Below, in pieces: positions 11,304 to 18,535 of a DNA stretch of 19,401 nt. Source of the DNA: Ruminiclostridium sp. (GTDB lineage: Bacteria > Bacillota_A > Clostridia > Oscillospirales > Oscillospiraceae); NCBI GenBank assembly GCA_017521345.1, contig JAFXCU010000096.1, forward strand, positions 1-19,401, in the 5' to 3' direction. The stretch's first letter is position 1, and every line of letters starts with the position of its first letter. The notes under the pieces were generated by a model that ran no database searches, was not told the DNA's origin, and saw only the letters and a list, made by a program, of their open reading frames with translations. Position numbers and translations under genes: made by a program.

Positions 11304-12335
11304 ATGGCATATCAGTTTGAAACCGTGAAGCTGGACAAGGGGATGTACAGCGAGGCCGGGACCTCCTTTACCAAGGTCCTGGAAAAGTGCGACCCCTCCG
11401 AGCAGTACAAGGGGACTCCTCTGGAGCACCTGGACGCCTTTCAGCGGCAGCTGAAGCGCTTTGATATCAAGGTGAAGGGGGCGGATTCCGATGTGGTGTC
11501 CAAGTTCTTTGCCACCTGGGAGTCCGCCGTCCTCTTCCCTGAGTATGTGGCAAGAGCCGTGCGCCAGGGCATGGAGGAGAGCAACATTCTGCCCTTCCTC
11601 ACTGCCGCCGAGACCCGCATCAGCGGCATGGATTACCGCTCCATTGCCTCTGAGCCCATGGCCGATGACAAGGCCCTGAAGATGGTGGCTGAGGGAGCTG
11701 CCATCCCCGAGACCCAGGTTCGGGCCCGGGAGAACCTGGTAAAACTCCACAAGCGGGGCAGAATGCTGGTGGCCTCCTATGAGGCCATCCAGTTCCAGCG
11801 GCTGGACCTGTTCTCCGTGACCCTGAAGCAGATCGGTGCCTACATCAACCGGATGCACGTTGCCGATGCCATCGACGTTCTCCTGAACGGGGATGGCAAC
11901 AGCAACGCCGCTGCCGTCTATACCATTGGAACCGGGGACATTGGCGGCAACGCTGGTGCGCTGTCCTATGAGGCTCTGGTGGACTTTTGGAGCCAGTTCG
12001 ACCCCTACACCATGAACACCCTGGTGGTGGGGGATGCCATGGCCCAGATCCTGAAGCTCCCTGAGATGCAGGATGCTGCCGCAGGTCTGGACTTCCAGGG
12101 GACCGGCAAGCTGGTGACCCCCATGGGGGCCACCCTCCTGCGGTCCAGTGCTGTCCCCGCCGGGACCATCATCGGCCTGGATAAGAACTACGCCCTGGAG
12201 ATGGTCCGGGCCAGCGATGTGCTGGTGGAGTATGACAAGCTCATCGACCGCCAGCTGGAGCGTGCCGCCATCACCTCTGTCTCCGGATTCTCCAAGATCT
12301 TCCAGGACGCTTCCAAGGTCCTGCAGATCGGCTGA
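11304..12335 (+). CDS. Major capsid protein (HK97 fold)
   Basis: A 343-aa protein that builds the icosahedral head. An N-terminal charged arm (1-75) precedes the capsid core beginning near FFATWESAVLFPEYVARAVR. The family-typical region VAEGAAIPETQVRARENLVKLHKRGRMLVASYEAI (key: AIPE, G-R-x-L-x-x-S-Y-E) corresponds to the E-loop/spine helix. The P-domain and C-terminal strands follow, with LVVGDAMAQIL, TPMGATLLRSSAVPAGTI and ALEMVRASDVLVEYDKLIDRQ. No large N-terminal delta domain is present, in line with a separate scaffold in the preceding protease gene. XkdG of PBSX is the positional equivalent. Confidence 0.92.
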   Translation: MAYQFETVKLDKGMYSEAGTSFTKVLEKCDPSEQYKGTPLEHLDAFQRQLKRFDIKVKGADSDVVSKFFATWESAVLFPEYVARAVRQGMEESNILPFLTAAETRISGMDYRSIASEPMADDKALKMVAEGAAIPETQVRARENLVKLHKRGRMLVASYEAIQFQRLDLFSVTLKQIGAYINRMHVADAIDVLLNGDGNSNAAAVYTIGTGDIGGNAGALSYEALVDFWSQFDPYTMNTLVVGDAMAQILKLPEMQDAAAGLDFQGTGKLVTPMGATLLRSSAVPAGTIIGLDKNYALEMVRASDVLVEYDKLIDRQLERAAITSVSGFSKIFQDASKVLQIG

Positions 12336-12351
12336 GAACAGGGGTGAGACC

Positions 12352-12732
12352 ATGCTTGAGGAGATCATGGCGGTGGCCCGGTGTTTTCTGGGCCGGACCC
12401 TGACGGAGAGACAGGAGGAGACCCTGATCCTCCTTTGTGAAGGAGCTGCAGAGCAGTGGAGGGCCAGGCTGCGGGATGGCCTGACCCCTGAGGACTGCCG
12501 GGGGACCTTCCTCACCGCCTGCGCCTGGACCGCTCTGGCCCATATGGCCCCTGCCCTGGAGGCAGGGGCCCCCGCCCCCAGGTCCTTCACGGCCGGGGAT
12601 CTGTCCGTGTCTCTGGGAACCATGGCAGGTGAGCGGGAGCAGGGTGCTGCACGGCTGGCCAGGCTGGCAGAGGAGTTGATGACACCATACACCAGGGATG
12701 GGGGATTTTCCTTTCTGGGGGTGGCGGGATGA
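12352..12732 (+). CDS. Head-tail connector protein
   Basis: A 126-aa mainly helical protein right after the capsid gene, where gp6/gp15-type adaptors lie. It begins MLEEIMAVARCFLGRTLTER and contains EETLILLCEGAAEQWRARL, a helix set typical of connector proteins that stack on the portal. The start is the ATG at 12352 after GGGGTGAG; the longer open frame upstream overlaps the capsid gene and is a shadow. It overlaps the next gene by ATGA. The assignment is by position, size and helical nature. Confidence 0.68.
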   Translation: MLEEIMAVARCFLGRTLTERQEETLILLCEGAAEQWRARLRDGLTPEDCRGTFLTACAWTALAHMAPALEAGAPAPRSFTAGDLSVSLGTMAGEREQGAARLARLAEELMTPYTRDGGFSFLGVAG

Positions 12733-13064
12733 GCTGCGGAGCATCCTTTCTGGCGGTGGCCTCCCGCTACGGACAGACCATTACCCTGGAGAGGAATGGA
12801 AAGGTCCTGGGGTCCGGCCTGGCCCTCCTGCGGCCCATCTTTGACCGAACCCGGCAGTTTCTCCCTGCGGACCTGGGTCTGGAGCGCCGGGAGCAGGTCC
12901 TGTGCATGGGGGAGGCCGCCCTTCCCTTTGAACCCTCCCCCGGCCGGACTCTGGTGCGGCAGGGGGAGGATACCTGGCGGGTGGTGAATGTCCGGCAGGT
13001 CACAGCCGGGCGGGAGCTGGTCTATTGGCGGGCCATTCTGGAACGGGAGGTGGCGGACCTGTGA
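12729..13064 (+). CDS. Head completion / head-tail stopper protein
   Basis: A 111-aa protein predicted to be beta-rich, with strands such as QTITLERNGKVLGSGLALLRP and the closing TWRVVNVRQVTAGRELVYWRAILE. Position and the 'YGQTITLER...AILE' layout suit head-closure proteins (XkdH/gp16-like) that plug the connector after packaging. It overlaps its neighbours by 4 nt on the left and with a GTGA start/stop on the right. No motif gives a firm identity. Confidence 0.6.
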   Translation: MSCGASFLAVASRYGQTITLERNGKVLGSGLALLRPIFDRTRQFLPADLGLERREQVLCMGEAALPFEPSPGRTLVRQGEDTWRVVNVRQVTAGRELVYWRAILEREVADL

Positions 13065-13543
13065 CGACCCTTACTCTGCTCCAAGAGGCCGTGACCGACC
13101 TGCTGACCGCCCGGGGGATCCCCGCCATGGGGGCCTTTCCCAAGGCCGACCGGGCCTATCGGGACCAGCCCCTGGCGGTGGTGGGGGTGAAGGAGGTGGC
13201 CGTTACCCCCTCCGCCTTTGGGGACTGCCTGGGAGACGGCCCAGAGGGGGAGCTTTTGGGTCAGCAGGCCCGGGTGACCTGGCGGTTGACCCTGTACAGC
13301 CCTCCGGAGACGGGGGAGGAGGGCTGCCGACAGCTGTTGGACCAGGCTGCCGGAGCCCTCTTCCAGGGGAAACCAGGCGGTCTGCGCGTGGAAAAATGGG
13401 TCATGGGCGAAACGTCCTTTGACCAGACCAGGGGGATGTTTCGGGCCGAGCTCACCGCAACGTATCGGGGAATGCTGGCGGCGGTGGTGACCGGAGAGAC
13501 CTTCTTCCTGGATTTTGATGTGAAAGGTGGTTTGACCATATGA
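13061..13543 (+). CDS. Tail completion/terminator protein
   Basis: A 160-aa protein. The GTG at 13061 (MTTLTLLQEAV) overlaps the stop of the preceding gene in a GTGA arrangement and is preferred to an upstream ATG at 13025 that would overlap by 40 nt without a ribosome binding site. A helical N-terminus (LLQEAVTDLLTARGIPAMG) leads to strands VAVTPSAFGDC, ARVTWRLTLYSP and a final FRAELTATYRGMLAA. The layout of one helix then a beta sheet and its place before the sheath fit tail terminator proteins that cap the distal tail tube. Family identity is inferred. Confidence 0.6.
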   Translation: MTTLTLLQEAVTDLLTARGIPAMGAFPKADRAYRDQPLAVVGVKEVAVTPSAFGDCLGDGPEGELLGQQARVTWRLTLYSPPETGEEGCRQLLDQAAGALFQGKPGGLRVEKWVMGETSFDQTRGMFRAELTATYRGMLAAVVTGETFFLDFDVKGGLTI

Positions 13544-14586
13544 ATGCAGTGACAGTACATGAGCGGCCGGGGGTGTACTCGGCCTATGAGGTCTCCTCGG
13601 TGATTCGGTCCGTGGACCGGCGAGGGACCGCCGCCCTGGCGGCGGTGAGCACCGGAGGGACGGCGGGGGAGCTGTACTCTCTCACCAGCTACAGCCAGGC
13701 GGTGGAGGCCTTTGGTCGGGAGGATGGCATGACCCTTCTGACAAAGCTCCTGCTGGCCAACGGAGCTGCCCGGGTCCTGGCCGTTCCCGTGGCGGAAGGG
13801 GGGAACTATGAGGAGGCCTTTGCCCTGCTGGGCGCCCAGGAGGGGGTGAAGGTCATGGTGTGCGACAGTGAGGAGCTGACCGTCCAGCAGGCCCTGAGAA
13901 ACACCGTGGAGGAGGTCTCTCAGGTCCGCCGGGAGCGCATCGCCGTGGTGCCCGCCGGGGCGGGGGAGACCGTTGCCGAGACCATCCAGCGGGCCAAAGA
14001 CCTGAACAGTGAGCGGGTGGTCCTGACGGCACCCGCCGCCGATGGGGAGACCCTGGCGGCCTCCCAGGTGGCCGCTGCTGTAGCTGGAGCAGTCTGCGCC
14101 GGGTCTGACCCGGCACTCCCCCTGGGCGGGGCAGAGCTCCGGGGGCTTACCGGCCTGGAGACCCAGTATACCGAGGCCGACCTGGACCTGCTCATCCAGG
14201 GGGGCGTGACCCCTGTGGAGATGCGGGCAGGGACCGGCTGGGTGGTCCGAGGGGTCACCACCCGGACCATGACCGGGGAGAGCGCTGATGCCACCTGGCG
14301 GGAGCTCACCACCGTTCTGGTGGTAGACGACGTGATCCCCGCCATCCGGGAGAGCCTGACCGCCCGGTTCCACCGGACCAAGAACACTCAGCAGGTCCGC
14401 AGCGCCATTCGCTCTCAGGTCATCCTGGAACTGGAGAACAAGAAGGGGGCGGAGATCATCACCGACTACGGGGAGGTGGAGGTCCAGCCCCTGGAAGAGG
14501 ACCCCACCGTGTGCCTGGTGACCTTCGGCTTCCAGGTTGCCCACGGCCTGAACCAGATCTGGCTGTCCGCCCAGATCACGGTGTAA
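13540..14586 (+). CDS. Contractile tail sheath protein (XkdK-like)
   Basis: A 348-aa sheath subunit that contracts to drive the tube through the target envelope. The sheath signature is present: an N-terminal ERPGVYSAYEVSS, an early TSYSQAVEAFG domain, and the conserved C-terminal region STRLHRT-like TARFHRTKNTQQVRSAIRSQ followed by the donor strand end VTFGFQVAHGLNQIWLSAQI. PBSX XkdK is about 466 aa, so this is a compact form lacking much of the outer domains. GAAAGGTGG precedes the ATG; 4-nt overlap with the upstream gene. This gene fixes the system as contractile. Confidence 0.9.
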   Translation: MNAVTVHERPGVYSAYEVSSVIRSVDRRGTAALAAVSTGGTAGELYSLTSYSQAVEAFGREDGMTLLTKLLLANGAARVLAVPVAEGGNYEEAFALLGAQEGVKVMVCDSEELTVQQALRNTVEEVSQVRRERIAVVPAGAGETVAETIQRAKDLNSERVVLTAPAADGETLAASQVAAAVAGAVCAGSDPALPLGGAELRGLTGLETQYTEADLDLLIQGGVTPVEMRAGTGWVVRGVTTRTMTGESADATWRELTTVLVVDDVIPAIRESLTARFHRTKNTQQVRSAIRSQVILELENKKGAEIITDYGEVEVQPLEEDPTVCLVTFGFQVAHGLNQIWLSAQITV

Positions 14587-14598
14587 GGGGGTGGAAGC

Positions 14599-14988
14599 AT
14601 GGTAACGAAAGGAATTCCCACCAGCAGTGATATCTATCTGGAGGTGAACGGCCGGAAGGTGGCGGTGGTCCAGAGCTACACCGCCCAGTCCACCCGGACC
14701 TCCACCCAGGTGGAGGCCTTCGGGGAGAGCGAGCCTGTGGCCGCCATCCCCGGCCCCACCCGCCACCAGCTGGAGCTCACCCGGATCTATGCCACCGACG
14801 AGGCCATGGCCGACGGCATCCGGTTCCACGACCTGGAGGACTTCAGCCTGGTCATCTGCAAGCCCGACCGACGGGTCATCTACAGCGGCTGTCAGTGGAG
14901 TAAGATCGGAGAGACCGGGAACCTAGGGGCCTTCGTCATGGAGAAGATCTCTGTAGTGGCCGCCCGCCGGCTGGAGACCAGCGCATGA
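14599..14988 (+). CDS. Tail tube protein (XkdM-like)
   Basis: A 129-aa inner tube subunit. It begins MVTKGIPTSSDIYLEVNGRKV and shows the beta-sandwich pattern of tube proteins with VVQSYTAQSTRTSTQVEAFGESEPV and RHQLELTRIYATDE, ending with GAFVMEKISVVAARRLET. The adjacent sheath gene and size (PBSX XkdM about 147 aa) support the call. GGGGGTGG precedes the ATG. Its last base pairs overlap the chaperone start (ATGA). Confidence 0.88.
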   Translation: MVTKGIPTSSDIYLEVNGRKVAVVQSYTAQSTRTSTQVEAFGESEPVAAIPGPTRHQLELTRIYATDEAMADGIRFHDLEDFSLVICKPDRRVIYSGCQWSKIGETGNLGAFVMEKISVVAARRLETSA

Positions 14989-15608
14989 GGGGCTCGGACT
15001 GGCTGAGACTGGGGGGAGGGCTGTCTGCCCTCCCTCTGGACGACGGCAGGAGTCTCCGCATCCTGACCGCCCGGGAGGTGCTGGAGGCACGACGGGAGAG
15101 CCTGACACTGGAGGGGGACAGGGCCCTCTGCGCCAACGCCTGCCTTCTGGCCCGGGCTCTCACCCGGGAGGGGAAACGGGAGTACCCCTCCGGGCAGGAA
15201 GTCCTGGACGAGATGAAACCGGAGGAGATCGAGGCCTTGGCATCTGCCTGGGCAGCCTTTGACCGCCGGGAGAACCCCGGGCTCACCGCCGATGCCCAGC
15301 GGGTGGAGGATCTGAAAGCTGCCCTGAAGGGCCTGCCCCAGGAGCGGCTGAAATGGAAGGTCCTCCGGGCCTTTGGGGCCCTGCCCACCGAGGAGCGAGT
15401 CCGTGCCATGACCGGAAGGGACTATCTCTGGTGCGCCCTCCACCTCCTCCTGGATGAGGAGGAGGTCCTGGACCGGCTCTGTCCCGTCTGCCGGGATCAG
15501 GTCGGGAAGGACTGCTGTCCGGTGTGTGGCGGTCAGACCGGAGAAATGGCCGCTGGCATCAACGGGGCCTTTGACTGGGAGAAGTTCCGGGCTCTGAGAG
15601 AGGAGTGA
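14985..15608 (+). CDS. Tail assembly chaperone-like protein with C-terminal zinc ribbon
   Basis: A 207-aa protein in the place of XkdN/gpG, which guides tape-measure folding and tube polymerisation. Residues 1-150 are largely helical (EVLEARRESLTLEGDRALC, EEIEALASAWAAFDRREN). The C-terminus has a zinc ribbon, CPVCRDQVGKDCCPVCGG (Cys166, Cys169, Cys178, Cys181, plus Cys177), which the usual chaperones lack. No slippery heptamer for the familiar -1 frameshift is visible near the 3' end, and the next gene is out of frame. It overlaps the tube gene by 4 nt and is 4 nt from the next start. The chaperone role is inferred from position. Confidence 0.62.
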   Translation: MRGSDWLRLGGGLSALPLDDGRSLRILTAREVLEARRESLTLEGDRALCANACLLARALTREGKREYPSGQEVLDEMKPEEIEALASAWAAFDRRENPGLTADAQRVEDLKAALKGLPQERLKWKVLRAFGALPTEERVRAMTGRDYLWCALHLLLDEEEVLDRLCPVCRDQVGKDCCPVCGGQTGEMAAGINGAFDWEKFRALREE

Positions 15609-15612
15609 GACC

Positions 15613-16047
15613 ATGATCGACTATCTGGAAGACCTGCTGGAGGAGGAGACCGCTGTGGAACTCACCGGAGCCCTGCTGGCTCCGGTGGGTCGTCGGACCG
15701 TTCCCCTTTGGGAGGAGGAAGACCCGCCTGCCCGGGAAAGGCAGGGGGTGGAAGGGGGAGAGGTGGAGGAAGATCCCCTTCCCACCCGGGAAGAAAGGGA
15801 GGTCCGACGGGCTGGACGGTTCTCCTGGGCTGAGGGACAGGGGGCCCTCCGGTCCGGGGCAGCAGGACTGCTGACCGCCCTGACCCGCACGGCTTGGGCC
15901 GCCGGGGCGGTCCGCCAACTGGGACGCCCCCTGGGGACAGAACTTCCCGGAGAGGTCCCCGGCCCCAAGGGGCTGGACCTGGAGACCATGGACCGGGCGG
16001 TCCAGCGGGACGCCCGCCGGTATGACGGTGGGTTTCCTCTCTATTAA
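15613..16047 (+). CDS. 144-aa protein in the tape-measure position (possible mini tape measure)
   Basis: I do not recognise this family. In PBSX-like operons the tape measure (often 600-1,300 aa) lies between chaperone and LysM genes; here only this 144-aa protein lies there. Residues 1-70 are acidic and Pro/Glu/Arg-rich (LWEEEDPPARERQG). Residues 76-103 form an Ala/Gly/Leu-rich hydrophobic helix (LRSGAAGLLTALTRTAWAAG) like short hydrophobic patches in tape measures. The C-terminus is METMDRAVQRDARRYDGG-like (LETMDRAVQRDARRYDGGFP), possibly a baseplate-binding tail. The ribosome binding site GAGGAG is 8 bases upstream. It may be a very short ruler, a chaperone partner, or a remnant. Confidence 0.6.
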   Translation: MIDYLEDLLEEETAVELTGALLAPVGRRTVPLWEEEDPPARERQGVEGGEVEEDPLPTREEREVRRAGRFSWAEGQGALRSGAAGLLTALTRTAWAAGAVRQLGRPLGTELPGEVPGPKGLDLETMDRAVQRDARRYDGGFPLY

Positions 16048-16068
16048 ACATATGGAAGGAGAGAGCAT

Positions 16069-16614
16069 ATGGAACTAACGCCCATGCAGTACAAAGGGTA
16101 TGTGTGGCCCCACAACCCCAGGACCTACACCATCCGCTACCAGCGGCAGGTGGCGGTCCACAAAGTTCCCTTCGGCCGGTATGCCATGCAGGACTTAGGT
16201 CTGACCCGCCGGGTCATGACGGGAGAGGGGGAGTTTTTCGGCCCCAAGGCCTACGAGGAGTTCAAAAAGCTGGCCTCCCTCTTCTACGAGGGTGGTCCCG
16301 GCCCCCTGATCCATCCCGTGTGGCAGAGTTCCCAGGCCTATTTTGTAGCGCTCTCCCTGGCCCAGGAGCCCAGGAAGGACTATGTGCGGTACACCTTTAC
16401 CTTCTGGGAGACCTATGAGGGGTACAGCCAGAGCCTCACCGGCCGGAAGACCCAGGAGAGCACCCGGCCCAGGACCTACATCCTGGCCCAGGGGGAGACC
16501 TTCTGGTCGGTGGCCGAGGCCTGTGGCCTCACGGCGGAGGAGCTTCTGGCCCTGAACCCCCAGGTGAAGAACCCCAGTCTGGTCCAGGGGGGCTCTGCCC
16601 TCTATGTAAAGTGA
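16069..16614 (+). CDS. LysM-domain tail/baseplate protein (XkdP-like)
   Basis: A 181-aa protein. Residues 1-125 form a beta-rich tail domain (YKGYVWPHNPRTYTIRYQRQ, then VMTGEGEFFGPKAYEEFKKL and YVRYTFTFWETYEGY) resembling the N-terminal part of tail/baseplate proteins of the PBSX XkdP type. Residues 136-181 are a LysM domain (ILAQGETFWSVAEACGLTAEELLALNPQ, cited by its start ILAQGETFWSVAEACGL and the NP turn), which binds peptidoglycan or seals the hub. GGAAGGAGA lies 7 bases before the ATG. B. subtilis XkdP is about 235 aa. It is followed directly by the hub gene. Confidence 0.85.
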   Translation: MELTPMQYKGYVWPHNPRTYTIRYQRQVAVHKVPFGRYAMQDLGLTRRVMTGEGEFFGPKAYEEFKKLASLFYEGGPGPLIHPVWQSSQAYFVALSLAQEPRKDYVRYTFTFWETYEGYSQSLTGRKTQESTRPRTYILAQGETFWSVAEACGLTAEELLALNPQVKNPSLVQGGSALYVK

Positions 16615-16624
16615 GGTGGGGAGG

Positions 16625-17578
16625 ATGACGGAATGGACCCTGACCTGCTATGACGGCAGGATCTATACCCTGCCCGCCCCGCTGGCCTGGAGGCTGGATT
16701 ACGGCCTGGGGGATCCCTGCGACGGTTTCTGGGTCAAGACCCTGTGGACGGCGGGCCAGGAGGACATCCTGGCCGACGGGGTGCGGATGACCGTCACCCG
16801 TGGGGGCGAGACGGTCTTCACCGGGGTGGTGGACGAGTGCCTCTGCCAGTGGTCGGAGGAGGGCTGCACGGCGGAGATCACCGGCCGGGGCCTTCAGGCC
16901 CTTCTCCTGGATAACCAGGCAGAGGCCGCAGACTATGGCCTGGCCACCCTGGAGGAGATCCTGCGGCGGTATGTGACCCCCTTCGGTATCCCTCTGGCGG
17001 TGTCCGTGACCCTGCCCGGGGCGGCGGGATTTTCGGTGTCTTCGGGGAGTAGCTGCTGGAAGGTCCTGTACCAGTTCGCCCGATACCACGGGGGTGTTTG
17101 CCCCCGGTTTGACCGGCAGGGGCGGCTCCATCTGGAGCCCTGGGAGGACAGCTCGCCGGTGGTTCTGGACGAGACCGCCCCTGTGACCCGGACCGCTCTC
17201 CGGGAGACTCGGTATGGGGTCCTGTCCCAGGTGACGGTGAAGGACCTGTCCGGCTGGACAGAACAGACCGAGGTGAACCAGGACTTTCTGGACCGGGGCG
17301 GCTGCGCCCGGCGGGTGATCTGCCTGCCCCGGAAGGTGGGATATCAGGCCCGGCGGTATCAGGCCCGGTTCCAGCTGGACCGGTCGGCAGCTGGTCTGCG
17401 CCAGGTGGAGCTCACCCTGGCCATCCCCTTTGCCGCCTGGCCGGGGGACCTGGTAAAGCTCACCCGAGCCGGGTGGAGCCGGAATGGTCTTTATCGGGTC
17501 CAGGCGTGTTCGGTGGAAATGAACGAGAAGGGCTGCCAGACCTATTTGGTCCTGGGAGACCCTGACGCAGTGCTTTAG
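16625..17578 (+). CDS. Baseplate hub protein (XkdQ / late control gpD-like)
   Basis: A 317-aa protein of the gpD/gp27-like hub family that links tail tube and spike. An N-terminal beta domain (WTLTCYDGRIYTLPAPLAW, then VRMTVTRGGETVFTGVVDEC) is followed by a helical segment (LEEILRRYVTPFGIPL) and a late-control-like core with SCWKVLYQFARYHGGV and RFDRQGRLHLEPW. The end PFAAWPGDLVKLTRAGWSRN and YRVQACSVEMNEKGCQTYL is typical for XkdQ. The ATG at 16625 is chosen over the GTG at 16616 because GAGGT lies 7 bases before it. Length matches XkdQ (about 325 aa). A 250-bp noncoding block follows. Confidence 0.88.
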   Translation: MTEWTLTCYDGRIYTLPAPLAWRLDYGLGDPCDGFWVKTLWTAGQEDILADGVRMTVTRGGETVFTGVVDECLCQWSEEGCTAEITGRGLQALLLDNQAEAADYGLATLEEILRRYVTPFGIPLAVSVTLPGAAGFSVSSGSSCWKVLYQFARYHGGVCPRFDRQGRLHLEPWEDSSPVVLDETAPVTRTALRETRYGVLSQVTVKDLSGWTEQTEVNQDFLDRGGCARRVICLPRKVGYQARRYQARFQLDRSAAGLRQVELTLAIPFAAWPGDLVKLTRAGWSRNGLYRVQACSVEMNEKGCQTYLVLGDPDAVL

Positions 17579-17829
17579 CCTGTGGAAAAAGGCAAGCCTT
17601 TTCCCACATAGGGGATCGCAGCCTGCTGCATCGCATAAATTGTGCACCTGCGGCACACAATTTCCACGTTTGCAGGCTGAGATGTGTTTTCTGGCACGCA
17701 CATGTCGCGCCAGAAAACGTATTTGGTTTTATTTCGCCGTTGCGACGGCGAAACTCGACGGGTTTTTTTGCACGCTTGGCTCCCACTCTGGGGAGTGGAT
17801 CTTTGTAGAACTGAAAAAGGAGGAATGGT
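17579..17829. other. Hairpin-rich noncoding block inside the baseplate operon
   Basis: This 251-bp gap holds at least five stem-loops: 17581-17608 (TGTGGAAAAAGGC arm, one mismatch), 17637-17663 (AAATTGTG/CACAATTT) nested in a longer stem CAGCCTGC/GCAGGCTG (17619-17626 with 17672-17679), 17686-17718 (10-bp GTTTTCTGGC/GCCAGAAAAC), 17732-17753 (9-bp TTTCGCCGT/ACGGCGAAA, loop TGCG) and 17783-17798 (CCACTC/GAGTGG). A T7 run at 17763-17769 follows the fourth. The base composition is more AT-rich than its neighbours. It ends with AAAAAGGAGG, the ribosome binding site of the spike gene. Open frames crossing it lack ribosome binding sites. It may be a miniature mobile element, an attenuator or a structured RNA. 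Confidence 0.65.
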
Positions 17830-18180
17830 ATGTGGATGGCAAGACCCAGGGGGCAGAGCCTCCTGGAGGAACCCGTCGCCCAGACCGGGTCGGTGACCCT
17901 GGCGGGCACCCCGGTGGGGGTGGGTCTGGAGGGGGAGCGACGGGAGGTCCCCCTCTGCGGTCCCGGTGGCTATCACTGGGCGCCCCGTCGAGGGGACAGG
18001 GTGCTGGTCATCAAGACCGGCCCCGAAGAGGCCCCCGCCGGAGTGGGAGTCCTGACGGAAGAGGACCTGGCGCCGGGAGAGGTCTGGATCTCGGCGGCAG
18101 CGGGAGCGGGGATCCGCTTAAAGCCCGACGGGACCATCGCCCTCACCGGGAAGGTCACCGTCAATGGACAGGAGGTGTGA
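17830..18180 (+). CDS. Baseplate spike protein (gpV/XkdR-like)
   Basis: A 116-aa protein with an OB-like start (GSVTLAGTPVGVGLEGERREVPLC) and the GYHWAPRRGDRVLVI segment common in baseplate spike proteins (GDxVLV after a proline-rich turn). It ends with short beta repeats (ISAAAGAGIRLKPDGTIALT, GKVTVNGQEV) typical of gpV-type trimeric spikes. AAAAAGGAGG lies 5 bases before the ATG. It is short, like XkdR (about 88 aa), with no long needle region and no PAAR-like metal motif visible. Confidence 0.8.
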   Translation: MWMARPRGQSLLEEPVAQTGSVTLAGTPVGVGLEGERREVPLCGPGGYHWAPRRGDRVLVIKTGPEEAPAGVGVLTEEDLAPGEVWISAAAGAGIRLKPDGTIALTGKVTVNGQEV

Positions 18181-18181
18181 C

Positions 18182-18529
18182 ATGGGGGTGAGCAAACTGC
18201 GCCGGGGGGACTATTGTCCCGACGGAGCCGGGTCCTTTGCCCAGGCTGAGGGCAGGGAGGCCCTGCTGGAGCGGGTCCTCTTCAAGCTCCAGGTCCGCCG
18301 GGGGAGCTTTCCTTTGATGCCCCGGCTGGGCAGCCGCCTGTACCTGCTGCCCCGGGCAAAGCCCTCGGCCCGGTCCGCCCTGGGGGCCAGCTATGCTGCC
18401 GAGGCCTTGGCCGATGAGGAGGTGTCGGTCACCCGGGCGGAATGGGAGGAGGAGAGCCGGCGGCTCACGGTCTTCCTGCAGGGGCAGGGGGAGGAGCTGT
18501 CGGCCTCAGTGTATCTTGGAGAGGAGTGA
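18182..18529 (+). CDS. Baseplate wedge protein, gp25/XkdS-like
   Basis: A 115-aa protein of the gp25/DUF2634-type wedge family that fastens the baseplate to the sheath. The family pattern is visible: LLERVLFKLQVRRGSFPLMPRLGSRLYLL (cited by its key part VRRGSFPLMPRLGSRLYLL), then ALADEEVSVTRAEWE and a closing beta segment RLTVFLQGQGEELSASVYL. The ATG at 18182 follows GGAGGTG at 5 bases; a longer frame from 18164 would begin inside the spike gene. XkdS is about 140 aa. The stop is 6 bases before the baseplate J start. Confidence 0.82.
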   Translation: MGVSKLRRGDYCPDGAGSFAQAEGREALLERVLFKLQVRRGSFPLMPRLGSRLYLLPRAKPSARSALGASYAAEALADEEVSVTRAEWEEESRRLTVFLQGQGEELSASVYLGEE

Positions 18530-18535
18530 GATGAC

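Noticed and set aside
9881..11305. 474-codon minus-strand open frame across protease and decoration genes
   Set aside because: Antisense shadow of three well-supported phage genes, with low-complexity composition and no ribosome binding site.
15560..15640. Programmed -1 frameshift joining the chaperone to the 144-aa protein
   Set aside because: No X-XXY-YYZ slippery heptamer is visible near the chaperone 3' end, and the second gene has its own GAGGAG ribosome binding site and ATG.
17640..18191. 183-codon frame through the hairpin block and spike gene
   Set aside because: It crosses several stems, has no ribosome binding site, and overlaps the well-supported spike gene in another frame.
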